Assembly: GCA_951230915.1 (NCBI GenBank)
Contig: OX579638.1
Coordinates: 15,270,696-15,334,695, forward strand
Source of the DNA: Antitrichia curtipendula
Taxonomy: Eukaryota > Streptophyta > Bryopsida > Hypnales > Leucodontaceae
Direction: 5' to 3'
Length of the DNA stretch: 64,000 nt
A program made the position numbers and the translations under genes. A model generated the notes under the pieces. It ran no database searches and was not told where the DNA came from. It was given only the letters and a program-made list of their open reading frames with translations. Shown here piece after piece: positions 48,683 to 59,023 of the stretch. The first letter of the stretch is position 1; each line of letters starts with the position of its first letter.

Positions 48683-49199
48683 AGTAGGTAGAGATATTTT
48701 AGTCGTTGTCTCACAATCGTGTGGGCCTTGGAATCTTTTGCCATTGGATTATGAAGTGTGACAATCATAGTACAAAAATATCGGCATCTCGGTGAATAGC
48801 ATTTACGTACTAATATACTTTGATATGAATATATTGTATTAAATGTATTTGGAGGTTGGTCCTATGGTATCATCATAGTGATATCGTTCAAGTATCAACT
48901 ATATTGTTTTTCAATATAAAAATATTTGCGTATGATAGAATTCTATTATCATTATATGCGTACAACATTGATTATACAATTTTATACCCAACCATACCAA
49001 GCTAACATCCATCAACAATAATTGTTGCATTGCACTTCCCATCCAAGGATTCCAAGCAAAACATATGACGAATGCATAAATACATGGTAGACATTAGACA
49101 TTGGAAGTTTCGAAATACATAAACATTTCAAAACTTTATAACAATTATAAGGGTGCACATATATTGATATACATTAATGGTGCATATATATACTAGATA
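48683..49199. other. convergent intergenic spacer, nothing recognised
   Basis: AT-rich, between the 3' ends of the transposon ORF and the kinase-like gene. It includes ATATATAT-type runs and no motif. Confidence 0.5.
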
Positions 49200-49289
49200 G
49201 TTTGCACACAATTATATTGATTTCTGTATTCACTTTTACATTTACTTAATACTTCTATAGTTCTATGTAATCCGCTTACATCATAGACA

Positions 49290-50773
49290 CTAATATGAGT
49301 GGCAGAAGTGTTCATGTGAAATAGGCCAGTTGTAATTATTGGTAAATCGGTGGATGATTTCGGATAAGCTACCTCGAGAATCAATCACCGAATCACAAAG
49401 GCGCTCCAAGTAAAGGTGAAAAATCTTTGCCAAATCCTCATGGCTAAATCTTGTATGTCCTTCATTTTCCCAATGCAAGCTCACACAGGCCGCCGCCGTG
49501 CAACCATTGTTGATGACTTGAGCTATTCGACCAACCGCATATTCTTCTGATTTACATGATAAATCCGGTATCGTTGACACATCCGCATCTCTTCTATGCA
49601 GTATGCAATAGAAGGGTCCACCTACCACCTCTTTTTCAAGGTCTTAGTCCACTCACTCTGAGAGGTGAACGTGTACAAGGACTTCATTGGTTCATTACGT
49701 AAAGTAGTCATGTCCCAATCGCAAATTCCAATGTAAACACATCACTCATCATCAAGAAAGTGAAACATAATGTTGTCCACTGAAAGATCATTGTGCAAAT
49801 GTCTAGCGTTGTGCACTGCATTCATGAGGTGCACCAATGCCCATGCAAGCTCTGTGCGCTTCTTTCTCCAACGACCAAGAAAAAAAGCTTTGGTCACCTC
49901 TTCCGGGGTCGGTTGAGAATAAGCCAACCGAATGCCAATGTTATCGGGATATTCCTTATCCATTTTTAACATTTGCCCCAATGTTCCGCCATTCCACCAA
50001 TACGAGTATTCTTTGTTGTGCGTTGCATGAACAGCAAAAAACCAGATAACTCCATCATGTGGAATTCTCACTGCCATTGATTTGTTTTGGTGTTCCAACC
50101 TTGCGAGCTGAGGTCGTAAGCGTTGTTGATGAGATATCTTTGCTACAAACTCCCAAAATATAGGTATCTCATGACATCCTTCAATTCGGACCCTCCGAAT
50201 TGTTGCGTATCCACCCCTCAAAATTTGATCATCTTGTGGAATCACCCTTGCTGTTTTCGAAAGCACTAAGAGATGTTGTCGCCCACGTTGCAACTCCACA
50301 AGTCCCTCATCACTATTCCACCAACTCATTGAACCTTGCCTATTTCGTGTCTTTGCAAAAGGCGTGCACTGGCGAACAAACAAGTCTACCCTCAAAATGA
50401 CCTGTTCAAAAGCGCCATCATCTACGCGGTGTTCCTTTCTGTACTTCTCTAAAATCACCTTTGCATTCCACAATGCATCATGGACCCTGTTCCTCAGAAA
50501 TTGTTGAAAGACCTTCTCCATTTCATGAATCCACTGAGGTACGTTTAAAGCATCCGTGAACTTTTGTGTCATATCTCCCTTGAATTTATCTAGGCACTCC
50601 TCTTGATACCTCACATATTTGGTATGCAACGACGCAATGGTTTCCAACTCATAAAATTTAACATTGCACTCAATGAGAAATGCTTTGCAAGCGAGAGAGG
50701 GAACGTCTCTACTCGACTCAATGTTAGGCACCACTCGTTTGTCCTTCGCAGCATTCTTTGGTCTTGGCATCAT
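49290..50773 (-). pseudogene. protein-kinase-like gene with atypical motifs, decayed
   Basis: A 343-residue open frame starts at 50773. The first half is helical and unrecognised. The second half shows kinase landmarks in order: glycine loop LRGGYATIRRV, a FVAKI lysine strand, hinge-like YSYWWNGGTLGQML, and the catalytic loop AVHNARHLHNDLSVDNIMF (H-x-D-L-x(3)-N, with HND for HRD). After a TGA at 49742 the frame continues CVYIGICDWDM, where DWD stands in the DFG position. Further downstream YAVGRIAQVI lies in a shifted frame (49290-49628). The family would phosphorylate proteins; the substrate here is unknown and the gene is broken. It faces the transposon ORF tail-to-tail, with GTCCG-rich DNA just upstream. 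Confidence 0.65.
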
Positions 50774-50979
50774 GATGAAATCATGATTAGAAGTTGCAAT
50801 TTATAATCCACAAGACAATATACGATTTGCCAAATGATCATACACAAAATCTGGAAAAAAAGGCCACAAATACCCCCTAGAAATCACACTCTTACCTTCC
50901 TTTAGAAAGGAGCCAATGGAGGATAAACCACCAAGCTCTCCGCTCTCTCTTGCATGACACAAGGGAGAAGATAAAAGTG

Positions 50980-51295
50980 AGAATTGGATGGGCCGACCAA
51001 CCCTCTTATCCAAGGCGGACGCCTCGTCCGATCAGTCGGACGCCACCCGTCTGACTCATCAGACGGCCCCGATGAATTGGACGACTACCGTCTTGTTTGG
51101 GTCATCCAACTAACCGGACGAATTCGGCGAAGGCGACAGAATATCAAACGGACCCGTCCAATCAGCGAGCGCGTAGGCAATTTGCCTAATCAGACAACCC
51201 CTATGGAGTGGAGATAAAAGTGGGAGATTTTTCAAGGCCGTCCGATCAGGCGGATGGGTGGATCGTCTGACTCCTAAAACGGCCTTGACCAGCAA
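50980..51295. repeat. GTCCG/CGGAC-rich tract upstream of the kinase-like gene
   Basis: Repeated words in both orientations, such as GGCGGACGCC, GTCCGATCAGTCGGACG, CCGTCTGACTCATCAGACGG and GGCCGTCCGATCAGGCGGATG. The composition contrasts with AT-rich flanks. It resembles the tracts at 45.54-46.03 and 46.81-47.29 kb and could be the other end of one element. Confidence 0.55.
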
Positions 51296-51943
51296 ATAAT
51301 CAGAAGGACGAGAAAGACAAAATTCTCATCGAGATCCACTTTCTTACTTAAAGAACTTGAATCATTAAACATAACTCAAGCGGTTTTTTAATGCAATGGT
51401 CTTCAATCTTATATCCTAAATCCTATACCCTAAACCCTATACTCTAAAACCTAAATCCTAAATTGTATACCTTAAAGTCACAAATGTAAGAAATCATAAC
51501 TAATTTAAAATATGAAAACAAATGCAAATTAAGTTCCTCAAGAAATATATGGACCATCTTCAATTAAGGACTTAGCCTAAGGATTCTTAATTGGATCTAG
51601 GTGTTTCTTGATTTCATAGCACGCACAAGTTTGCAAATAAAACTTTGAAGTCAATTTTTATTTTCTTATGTGAATATTTTTTGTTAAACAAATTCAACTA
51701 TAGACTTTTTATGTAACTTTATCAATACCATTGTCCCACAATTGTTGAATGAATTTCTACCTCAAAGAATTCACCAATGTGCAATTGTGCATCAAATTTA
51801 AAAATTAAAATGTTTACTTCTCTAGCTTTTCTAAAATGGGATGTTTGGTCATTCAACCCTTTTGGAAATATTCACGTACGTCTTCCATCTTGTGCATTTT
51901 AGCCAAAATTTAGGCAATTGAGTTATGAATAAATGTGAAATGT
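51296..51943. other. AT-rich stretch
   Basis: No gene recognised apart from the telomere-like tract. Confidence 0.45.
51413..51473 (-). repeat. degenerate telomere-like repeats (CCCTAAA type)
   Basis: About 60 bases of variants such as CCTAAAT, CCTATAC, CCCTAAA, CCTATAC, CTCTAAAA, CCTAAAT and CCTAAAT. These are close to the plant telomere unit CCCTAAA with many changes. It could be an interstitial telomere relic or a chance AT-rich array. Confidence 0.45.
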
Positions 51944-51947
51944 TTAA

Positions 51948-52165
51948 CCCCTAAAGTCCCAAGGCCATTTTTCCATCAAAAACCACTCAAAACTGCCATT
52001 TCTAGAGCAAAGAGCAGAAAACAATTTTAATTTAATTTTTTTGCATATTTAACCGTAGGATCTTGTACTAGACTAGTGTAAGAATGTGTGGAAGAAATTT
52101 CAGAAATTTTGACCGTGTAGATTGCAAGATAATTGCAATTAAAGTGAAAAAATCTAGTTTTTAGG
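51948..52165 (+). mobile_element. piggyBac-like MITE, left end only (copy E)
   Basis: TTAA (51944-51947) precedes CCCCTAAAGTCCCAAGG. The next 200 bp follow the same order as copy C: AACCACTCAAAACTGCCATT, AACCGTAGGATCTTGTAC, GTGTGGAAGAAATTTCAG and GATTGCAAGATAATTGC. Similarity fades near 52165 and no right end is seen. Confidence 0.65.
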
Positions 52166-52660
52166 CACCTTGCTTAACTACATTTTTTGGCTTTGAACCT
52201 TCTTAACTAAAAAATTCTACTCTAATGATGGTGAATTTCTAATTTTATTCTACTCTAATGATGAGTTTAATACTGGACATTATTTTTAATTTTTCAGATC
52301 GACCCAACTGGACTACTACATCGAAATCCTGATCTAGTAGTGAGAGCTTGCATTTAAGGAGGAATGCATCTCATTTCACGAACTCAAGTCTGAAACCCAC
52401 GAATAAGTTAGAAGCAATATCATCAAGCACATTGAAGTACTGTATGATCAACTTACAGTGCACAGTTCACATTGCACCTATGTGGCCATATATAATATTT
52501 ATCCCAGACGGTAGCTAGGAATTCACTCAGTTGCATCGCATTCTTGTCTCCAGTATATTCGTCGTGAGTTTCAAGTTTCGGAACACAATCATCTCTATTT
52601 ATGGAACCCAAAGCTTGACACGCCCCCTAAATGTGGTTCAGTTGGACGTTTTGAGCCTGA
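52166..52660. other. left flank of giant LTR copy 2, possibly low-copy DNA
   Basis: More balanced composition than the surrounding repeats, with no domain recognised. Its continuation lies at 56710 onward, since copy 2 interrupts it (CAAGC duplicated). Confidence 0.4.
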
Positions 52661-53932
52661 CAAGCTGTGAGCTCCCAATTTGTCACTTGGGACTCGTAGA
52701 ATTATTTTTTTGAAAATTTGCAATTTAAAGTTAAGAAAAGTATACAAAAAGCCATAAAAAGAGTGTAGAACGAAAATAGGGTTGTGACATATCCATTATA
52801 ACATTTGGTCTAGATTTGTGTTTAAACTTAGAATCCCACCAAACCTGGCCTAAAAATAGGTAGAAAGAACGAAACGGTTAGATTTGGAGGATTTGAGTCA
52901 CATAGCCCCAAAAGGGCTAAATTCCACCATGAATGTGGCAATTCATGGCTAAGTCGGTCCGAGGGATCCACAACAAGGCCACTAGGTCGGGTCCTAGAGT
53001 TAGGTTTAGAATTCCCCAAACCCCGATTGTTAGCATGCAGGAGCCACTGACGCAAGACCGGGCCCGTGGAGGAATCTACAGCCAAATAATGGTGTTCTAA
53101 GATAAATCCCATGCCCGGAGTCCAAAGACAAAATCGATTCACCAAGATTCCTCTATCTGCAAAAGATTCCCGCACCGTCGCTAATTCAAGGAGATGGCCA
53201 GTTTCATCTCCACTGACCAATCATGCTAGGTACGGAAACGCACCTACATGTCTTTCATGCGACTCCCTGAGAGGTCACGTGAAAATTCCCGTCATCTTCC
53301 GACTTGCAGAAGAACCTTTTCCAGGAGGTCAACTTTGTTAACCTCCAACGGGAATTTCATGGAAATTACCCAAGTTACAATAAAATCTCACTAAAAATTA
53401 GACTAGCTTGTTTTATGTTAATAATGCGCTCCGTGAAGTTTTACGACATTTCGATAGCGGCAAGTACCTGAACCGGCGAGATTCCTCGGGAATTAATCAC
53501 GTCGCGAGGTCCCCGCCATGTTGACCGGCATTCCGGGACCATACAATGGCAAAACCAAGTGAACTACGAGTCCTTTCCGACTCTCTCGCACCTAACAAAG
53601 ACCCTAGGCTATTCACATTTCTCAAAATAGGAGACCCCCAAGATCTAGGATTTTACCACGATTTGGTTTTTAAACTAAATTAGCCTACGGTGGATTTTTG
53701 GCCTTGGTATGGGGGGTAGGGGATTTTTGGACTAAACACGGCAATTTGGAGCCAACGGCGCAATCCGTTTGACGATTGGAGTTAATCTCCAAAAGTTGGG
53801 AGGTTAGTCCAGCATAGATGGTAGAAGTAGTTTTTTAGGGATTAAGATGAAAATCTTTGAGGATGAGGATGAAAATCCAAGTTGATAAGGTTACTTTAGA
53901 ACTCTACAGGGAGGGGTGGGCCCTTGGAAACC

Positions 53933-53939
53933 TATTTAA
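53933..53939 (+). promoter_or_regulatory. TATA box of giant LTR copy 2
   Basis: TATTTAA lies 1.27 kb into the element and is followed by CCCCATTTTTCTCTCTAGAA, in the same context as TATATAA in copy 1. Confidence 0.55.
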
Positions 53940-54845
53940 GGTCCCCATTTTTCTCTCTAGAACACCCCCAATTCTTGTTTGGGTCTGTAGGTCCAAGTTA
54001 TTTTGGATATTTTGGCGTTTGAAGCCAAAAACCTGTACGGTGTTTTTGGAGCATTCTTGGCTCCTTTTGTTGTTATATTTCAAGCTTTGAAGGTCCTTGG
54101 GGGCCCTTCTATCTTGCCTCGTACACCTTTGCATGTGTTTGTGTAGACTCTTGTTGCTATTCAAGAGTCTTTTTATCCTTGGGTTATCCCTGCGAACTAA
54201 CTCGTGTGTTTTAAGAGTCTTTTGGGGGGTATCTTGCACTAACCCTAGAGCAACCCCCCACCGTATCTTGGCAATGCCGCTTTGGGTAGCCTTTAGTGTA
54301 TGAGTTTTTGTTGTACTAACTAGTGGAAGCTACATTGTATTGATATTTCTTTCTGCCTTCCTGTGTCCTAACCCTTGTTCAACCATTGTTTCCTTGGTTA
54401 AGTGGACCCCCCCCGGGACAGCGAAGCTTCGACCCTCCTTCGTGTCATTTCCCCAAACTTGTGTCCTAACCTTTGTTTGAACCTTATCTTACCATGTGAA
54501 CCCTTCTCCGAGACGACGAAGCTTTGATCATAGGGTCTAGAAAAGTTTGGCATTTTTTACAATTATCCAAACACCCTTCTTCCTTATTTTCCAAATATCC
54601 ACGTGAGGATATTCTCGTTAGTTTCCAAATATCCATGAGTTTCAAAAACAAACAAGTGAACTAGTTAGACCGTCTTCCAAGTCGTGATAGAGGGAACCGG
54701 CACATTCCCAGTCTAATCCTAGAGTTTTAGTGTCCCAAGCCCAAGACTAAGTTTTTTTGGTACCCAACCATGTCAAAAAACCAACAAGACAAAATCAACC
54801 CGGGAGCTTAGTCCAGACCAGTTCAGACCAACAAGGCAGGGACAT

Positions 54846-55000
54846 CGGGGTTACTAGTAGGGTCTCGGGTTAATGACAGGGTCTCGGGGTTGCTGGCGGG
54901 GTCAGGGTGACTAGGCAGGACTTGGGATTACTAGGCAAGGCTTGGGTTTGTTGGACCAGGGCATCGAGGTGTTGGCCAGGGGCATCGGAGGTTACTGGAA
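54846..55000 (+). repeat. G-rich minisatellite in giant LTR copy 2
   Basis: Imperfect units around GGGTCTCGGGTTACTAG and GACTTGGGATTACTAGGCA, periods about 20-25 bp. The array is different from that at the same place in copy 1. A run of 11 or so G follows at about 55005-55017. Confidence 0.7.
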
Positions 55001-55621
55001 ACATGGGGGGGGGGGGAACTCTCACAAAATAAAAAATTCTAAACTACTCAACTACTCAAGGTCTAGAGTTTGGGTGGAGAGTTGGGTCCATTTTAGACAC
55101 GTGAAATTAATTGGAGGAACATTGGAAGTAGGGGAGAAGAAATCAAGTAGAGAAGAAAAGAGAGTAGAAAAAATGGGGTTGAGCCCAAGATAAGCTCCAC
55201 GTGGAACATACGCCATCCAAAACCTGCAAAACCACTAAAAGATACAAAGAGAAGTAGAGGAGAAGATGACTATATAGGAGAAGAAGTGAGAGAGACGATA
55301 AATAGTGACCTAGGCCTAGGATTAGGAAGACTTAGGAAAGGAAATCTTGAGGATTTGTAGTGACCATTAGAAGGTGGATTAGAATGACACCAAGATAAAA
55401 TGGCTTAAGAGGGTAGGAAGAACATTAAAACCTCCTTGAAGTTTGAGTCTATAGTTGTAAGACACTCATAAAAGCTTGGGTGGAATAGTATTAGTGTAGA
55501 AGAAGAGAGGGAGAAATTAAGAAAAGAAAGGAAGAAAAGAAAGAGGGAAGTTAGATTGCAAGGGTGTAACAAATTTCCGAATTAAGCGGTGAGCTTGGAA
55601 AAAACACGACAAGGGAATACC

Positions 55622-55684
55622 ATGGAGCATGAGGATATGCACGTGAATGTGGACAAACTCATTTCTGACATCGGCAGTGAAGAG
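55622..55684 (+). other. conserved 63-nt leader exon with splice donor (copy 2)
   Basis: An open 21-codon frame starts ACC-ATG-GAG-CAT and ends GGC AGT GAA GAG, immediately followed by GTGAGTTTTTG. Here it has no stop. Counterpart of 40332-40394. Confidence 0.5.
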
Positions 55685-55989
55685 GTGAGTTTTTGAATTA
55701 CTCTTTGGTGGTTTTTTCCTAATTAGCATCGAGTCCCTTAATTAGCCCTCTATGCGCGATTAGCAAGCTGTGATTAGTGCAAGTAAGAGTTAGATTCAAA
55801 AAGTTGCTAGATTAGGAATAGAGGTTTTTGGAAATATATTACACTTAGGATTTGGCTTCAAATCGACCATGTTAGGACAAGTTAAATAATAGGGAGTAAC
55901 CGGAGGAATTGAATTTAAAATTTCATCCAAAAGAAACCATGGATGGAAATTAGGGATTTAGGTTAGAAGGAGAATCTAGGATTTAAACT

Positions 55990-56113
55990 AAGAGTTAATT
56001 TAGGAGTAAAAATCTAGAGTTAATTTAGGAGTAAAAATCTAGAGTTAAGATAGGAATAAAAATCTAGAGTTTATTTAGGAGTAAAAATCTAGAGTTAATT
56101 TAGGAGTAAAAAT
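55990..56113 (+). repeat. tandem repeat, five units of 25 bp
   Basis: Unit AGAGTTAATTTAGGAGTAAA followed by AATCT, with one unit bearing GATAGGAAT instead of TTTAGGAGT. Related but more diverged copies continue to about 56290 and in copy 1. Confidence 0.85.
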
Positions 56114-56709
56114 GCGAGGATAAAAGTCAAAACATAGAATTAAACTCCGAGGATAAATTCTAGAGTTAATTTAGGAGTAAAAACCCAAGGATGAAAGTCA
56201 AAACTTAGAGTCAAAATTGGAAGTAAAAATTAGGGTTAGCACTCGGGAGTAAAAATCTAGAGTTACATTTTAGAGGTTGGAAATTAGAGTAAAAGCTAAG
56301 CTTTAGGATTAGCCTGTAGAATTAGAACTTCCAAGAGAAGTGTCAAAACCCAAAAGGTAGTCTTACAAGTTAATGGAAGGAACGTGAGGGTTCACCTTTC
56401 ACGTAGTTAGGGACGTTAGAAATGACGCCAACTACCCAGCCAACCCTAGACATAGGATAGATAGTTGAGTTAGGATTTATTATCACCCCTGGTCATTGCA
56501 GTTAGCCTGTTAGTTACCCATGCATTTCTAGTTAGTTTCACTGCCATCCACAACACTTAGGAGACGTTAGCAAAAAAGATCCATTGATTGAAAGGTACAG
56601 TGGACTGCGTTCACAACACCCCCATATATTCAAAAGGTGAATAAAGGCATAGAACCTGGTCGGTGTTTGCTTGATTACCAAGGGTGGGTAATCCAGCGCC
56701 CACACAAGC

Positions 56710-59020
56710 CTTTAATTTGTGGCAGAAAAAGATCGATTGCCACCGTTTTCTTCTCTCTGTTGAAACTGTTGAACATTATTGATGTGAACTGGTGACTAAG
56801 GATATACATTAAAAAAATTTAGCATTGTGGTTTGGAAGCCTTCATCACTGCTTGATTCACGATGGATATATATATACAGCTTTCGGTGCTTCAGTTAAAA
56901 GGTACTAAGTTAACCTTAGCCGCTCTCAATAATCAACTGATGAGCCAGGTGGCTGAAAGGTCTTGATTTCAGTAATTTAGTTGATAGAAAATGAATCATT
57001 GGTGCAAATATGCAGGAGATTATGAGGTGCAACTCGACACTTGGCAGGTTATGAATTTTCCTGCAACTATGGATCATAGAGAGCTGGAAACAATGCAAAG
57101 TAGGCCACATGCTGGAGTAGGCGGGCGGCATGATATACAACTCGGTGCGCTTTCAGTGATTTCAGTAGCAGATTCAACGCCCTGATTGCCGACAGCTTCT
57201 GATACAATTGACGTGAATTCACCCTTGACCAGTGATAAATTTTTTTGCTAATTTTTGCCTAATTTTTGTCTAATTTGGGGGGTGGCTACCATCGCACTTG
57301 AAAAATGGAGAAATAGAGTGGATGAAGCTAAAAAAACATCTTTGAGAAATGTAAAGTTTGTCAAATTTTTGAAAATAAGTTTTTGGCAACATGGTATTTA
57401 TTGTGTATTTGATGTAAAAAATGTGTGAATTGAAGTACATAGTATTCTGATAAAGTGTGTTCTCATATTAAGCTGGATCAAATGACATATGGGTGATTGC
57501 ACAAAACACGTGCCGATTTTGTTGTGTTTTATAGTATTCATGTTTTTTTTCTAGAGTACTTTAAAATTTAAAAAAATAATTTAAAATTTAAAAAAAATGA
57601 TGGACTATGTATACATCTATAAGATGAAGGTAATCGCCAAAGGAAAATCATAGAAAAATTCTCTACATAGGTAAATTAGAAAAGTGTCAAATCTCAAGAA
57701 AATACATATTTTGATGTTTTAATTAGGAAAAAATAGGAAAAAACTAAATTAAAAAAAAAATTGTCCATTTGTAGCAACTCTATGGAAATAGTCATTCATA
57801 AAAAGAACCACCAAAATAATTTTTTACATGTTTCAAATTGCAAGTAGAAAGAGGTTCATTTTGTAGACTTCTATACAACATATAATTAATTATTTTAAAA
57901 ATTCCTTTGAGGAGAAGCTAGAAGTGTATTGTAAAACCATCCCTTCCAAATTTCAGCTCCAAATTTGTTTCTTTAGGTACTACTTTGTTAAAAAAAAAAA
58001 AAAAATAGCAAGCGTGACATAAAATTAGGGACTCTTTTTGGATAGTAAATTTATTTTTTTTAATTCCAAAAAATTAGGCAAAGCGTATAATAGTCATTAG
58101 TACCTCGCTTATGAATTTTGAATCATTTGGAGCCAAGATGCAAAGGTTATGGCCTAAAAACAAATTAGCTAGAGACCTGTGACAAAAAATAGTAGATGTA
58201 TTTTGTGCAATCATTATACCTTCTACATATCTAAGAAACTACAATGGTCACTACCTATATGGTGTCATATTTGAGCTTGATAAGGCTTAGATGTTAAAAT
58301 GACATCCAATAAAAGATGCTTGTTGTTGAATTGTTGTTGAATTATGAATCCAATGATTCAATATTGAATCATTGACATATTTTAGTACACAATTTGTATT
58401 CTAACAATCAAATACAATACTATATATAAGGATATACATACAAGTCTTATTTTCAAAAGTATTAAAGTTGTGCTCTGCACTATAGGAGGCTAATGCTCGA
58501 CAATACTAACAATAGTCTCATTGTTGCTTCTCCCCTTTTGTAGTGATTCTACAATGCTCTTCTACTCTCTATAGTAAGCGCATGCAAAATGAATCTTCTA
58601 ATTGATTTCTAGTTTTGTCCAAAAATAATTCTTCAAGATTGTGCATTTTTCTATGTTAAAGTTGCATCTCTCATGGCTAGAAACAAAATCTCAATATAGG
58701 AAGAAAACAATTCAATGTGCTAACAGTGCATGCAGTTTTGCCATATTATCATTTGTTAAAAATAATAAGTTGAATTAGAATTCAAATGCAATCTAAAATA
58801 GGTATTGCAAGAAGATCCAAGTAAAGGACAATATTTCATGACCTAGATGTTGTAATTCTATTATTGAAACATAGAAATAATTCATTTATAGTAACATTTA
58901 CAACATAATATGTCATAATCAAACCTCATGAATATGATTCAACCACTATTGACTTATTAGATTGTGTGGTCCATGGATCCATATTAGCTACTTATTTTTC
59001 ACTAATATTCTTCCATCCAC
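56710..59020. other. right flank of giant LTR copy 2, AT-rich, no gene recognised
   Basis: 56.71-57.25 kb continues the sequence interrupted by copy 2. An open frame at 56991-57185 (with ELETMQSRPHAGVGGRHDIQ) has no motif I know. 57.25-59.0 kb is AT-rich with many A runs, probably decayed repeat. Confidence 0.4.
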
Positions 59021-59023
59021 CTT

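Larger units (their letters stand above)
52666..56704 (+). mobile_element. giant LTR-like repeat, copy 2 (probable solo LTR), TSD CAAGC
   Basis: It starts TGTGAGCTCCCAATTTGTCAC and ends CAGCGCCCACA. CAAGC flanks both sides (52661-52665 and 56705-56709). It is colinear with copy 1, including the segment ACGAAACGGTTAGATTTGG near the start, the TATA region, CTTGGCAATGCCGCTTTGG, the purine-rich tract, the leader exon and the AGAGTTAATTTAGG repeats. It is shorter than copy 1 (4,039 bp), missing the MITE and some segments. No proteins are encoded. Confidence 0.87.

Noticed and set aside
16090..54420. C or G homopolymers near 16090, 54410 and 55010
   Set aside because: Simple homopolymers prone to sequencing error; no structural role supported.
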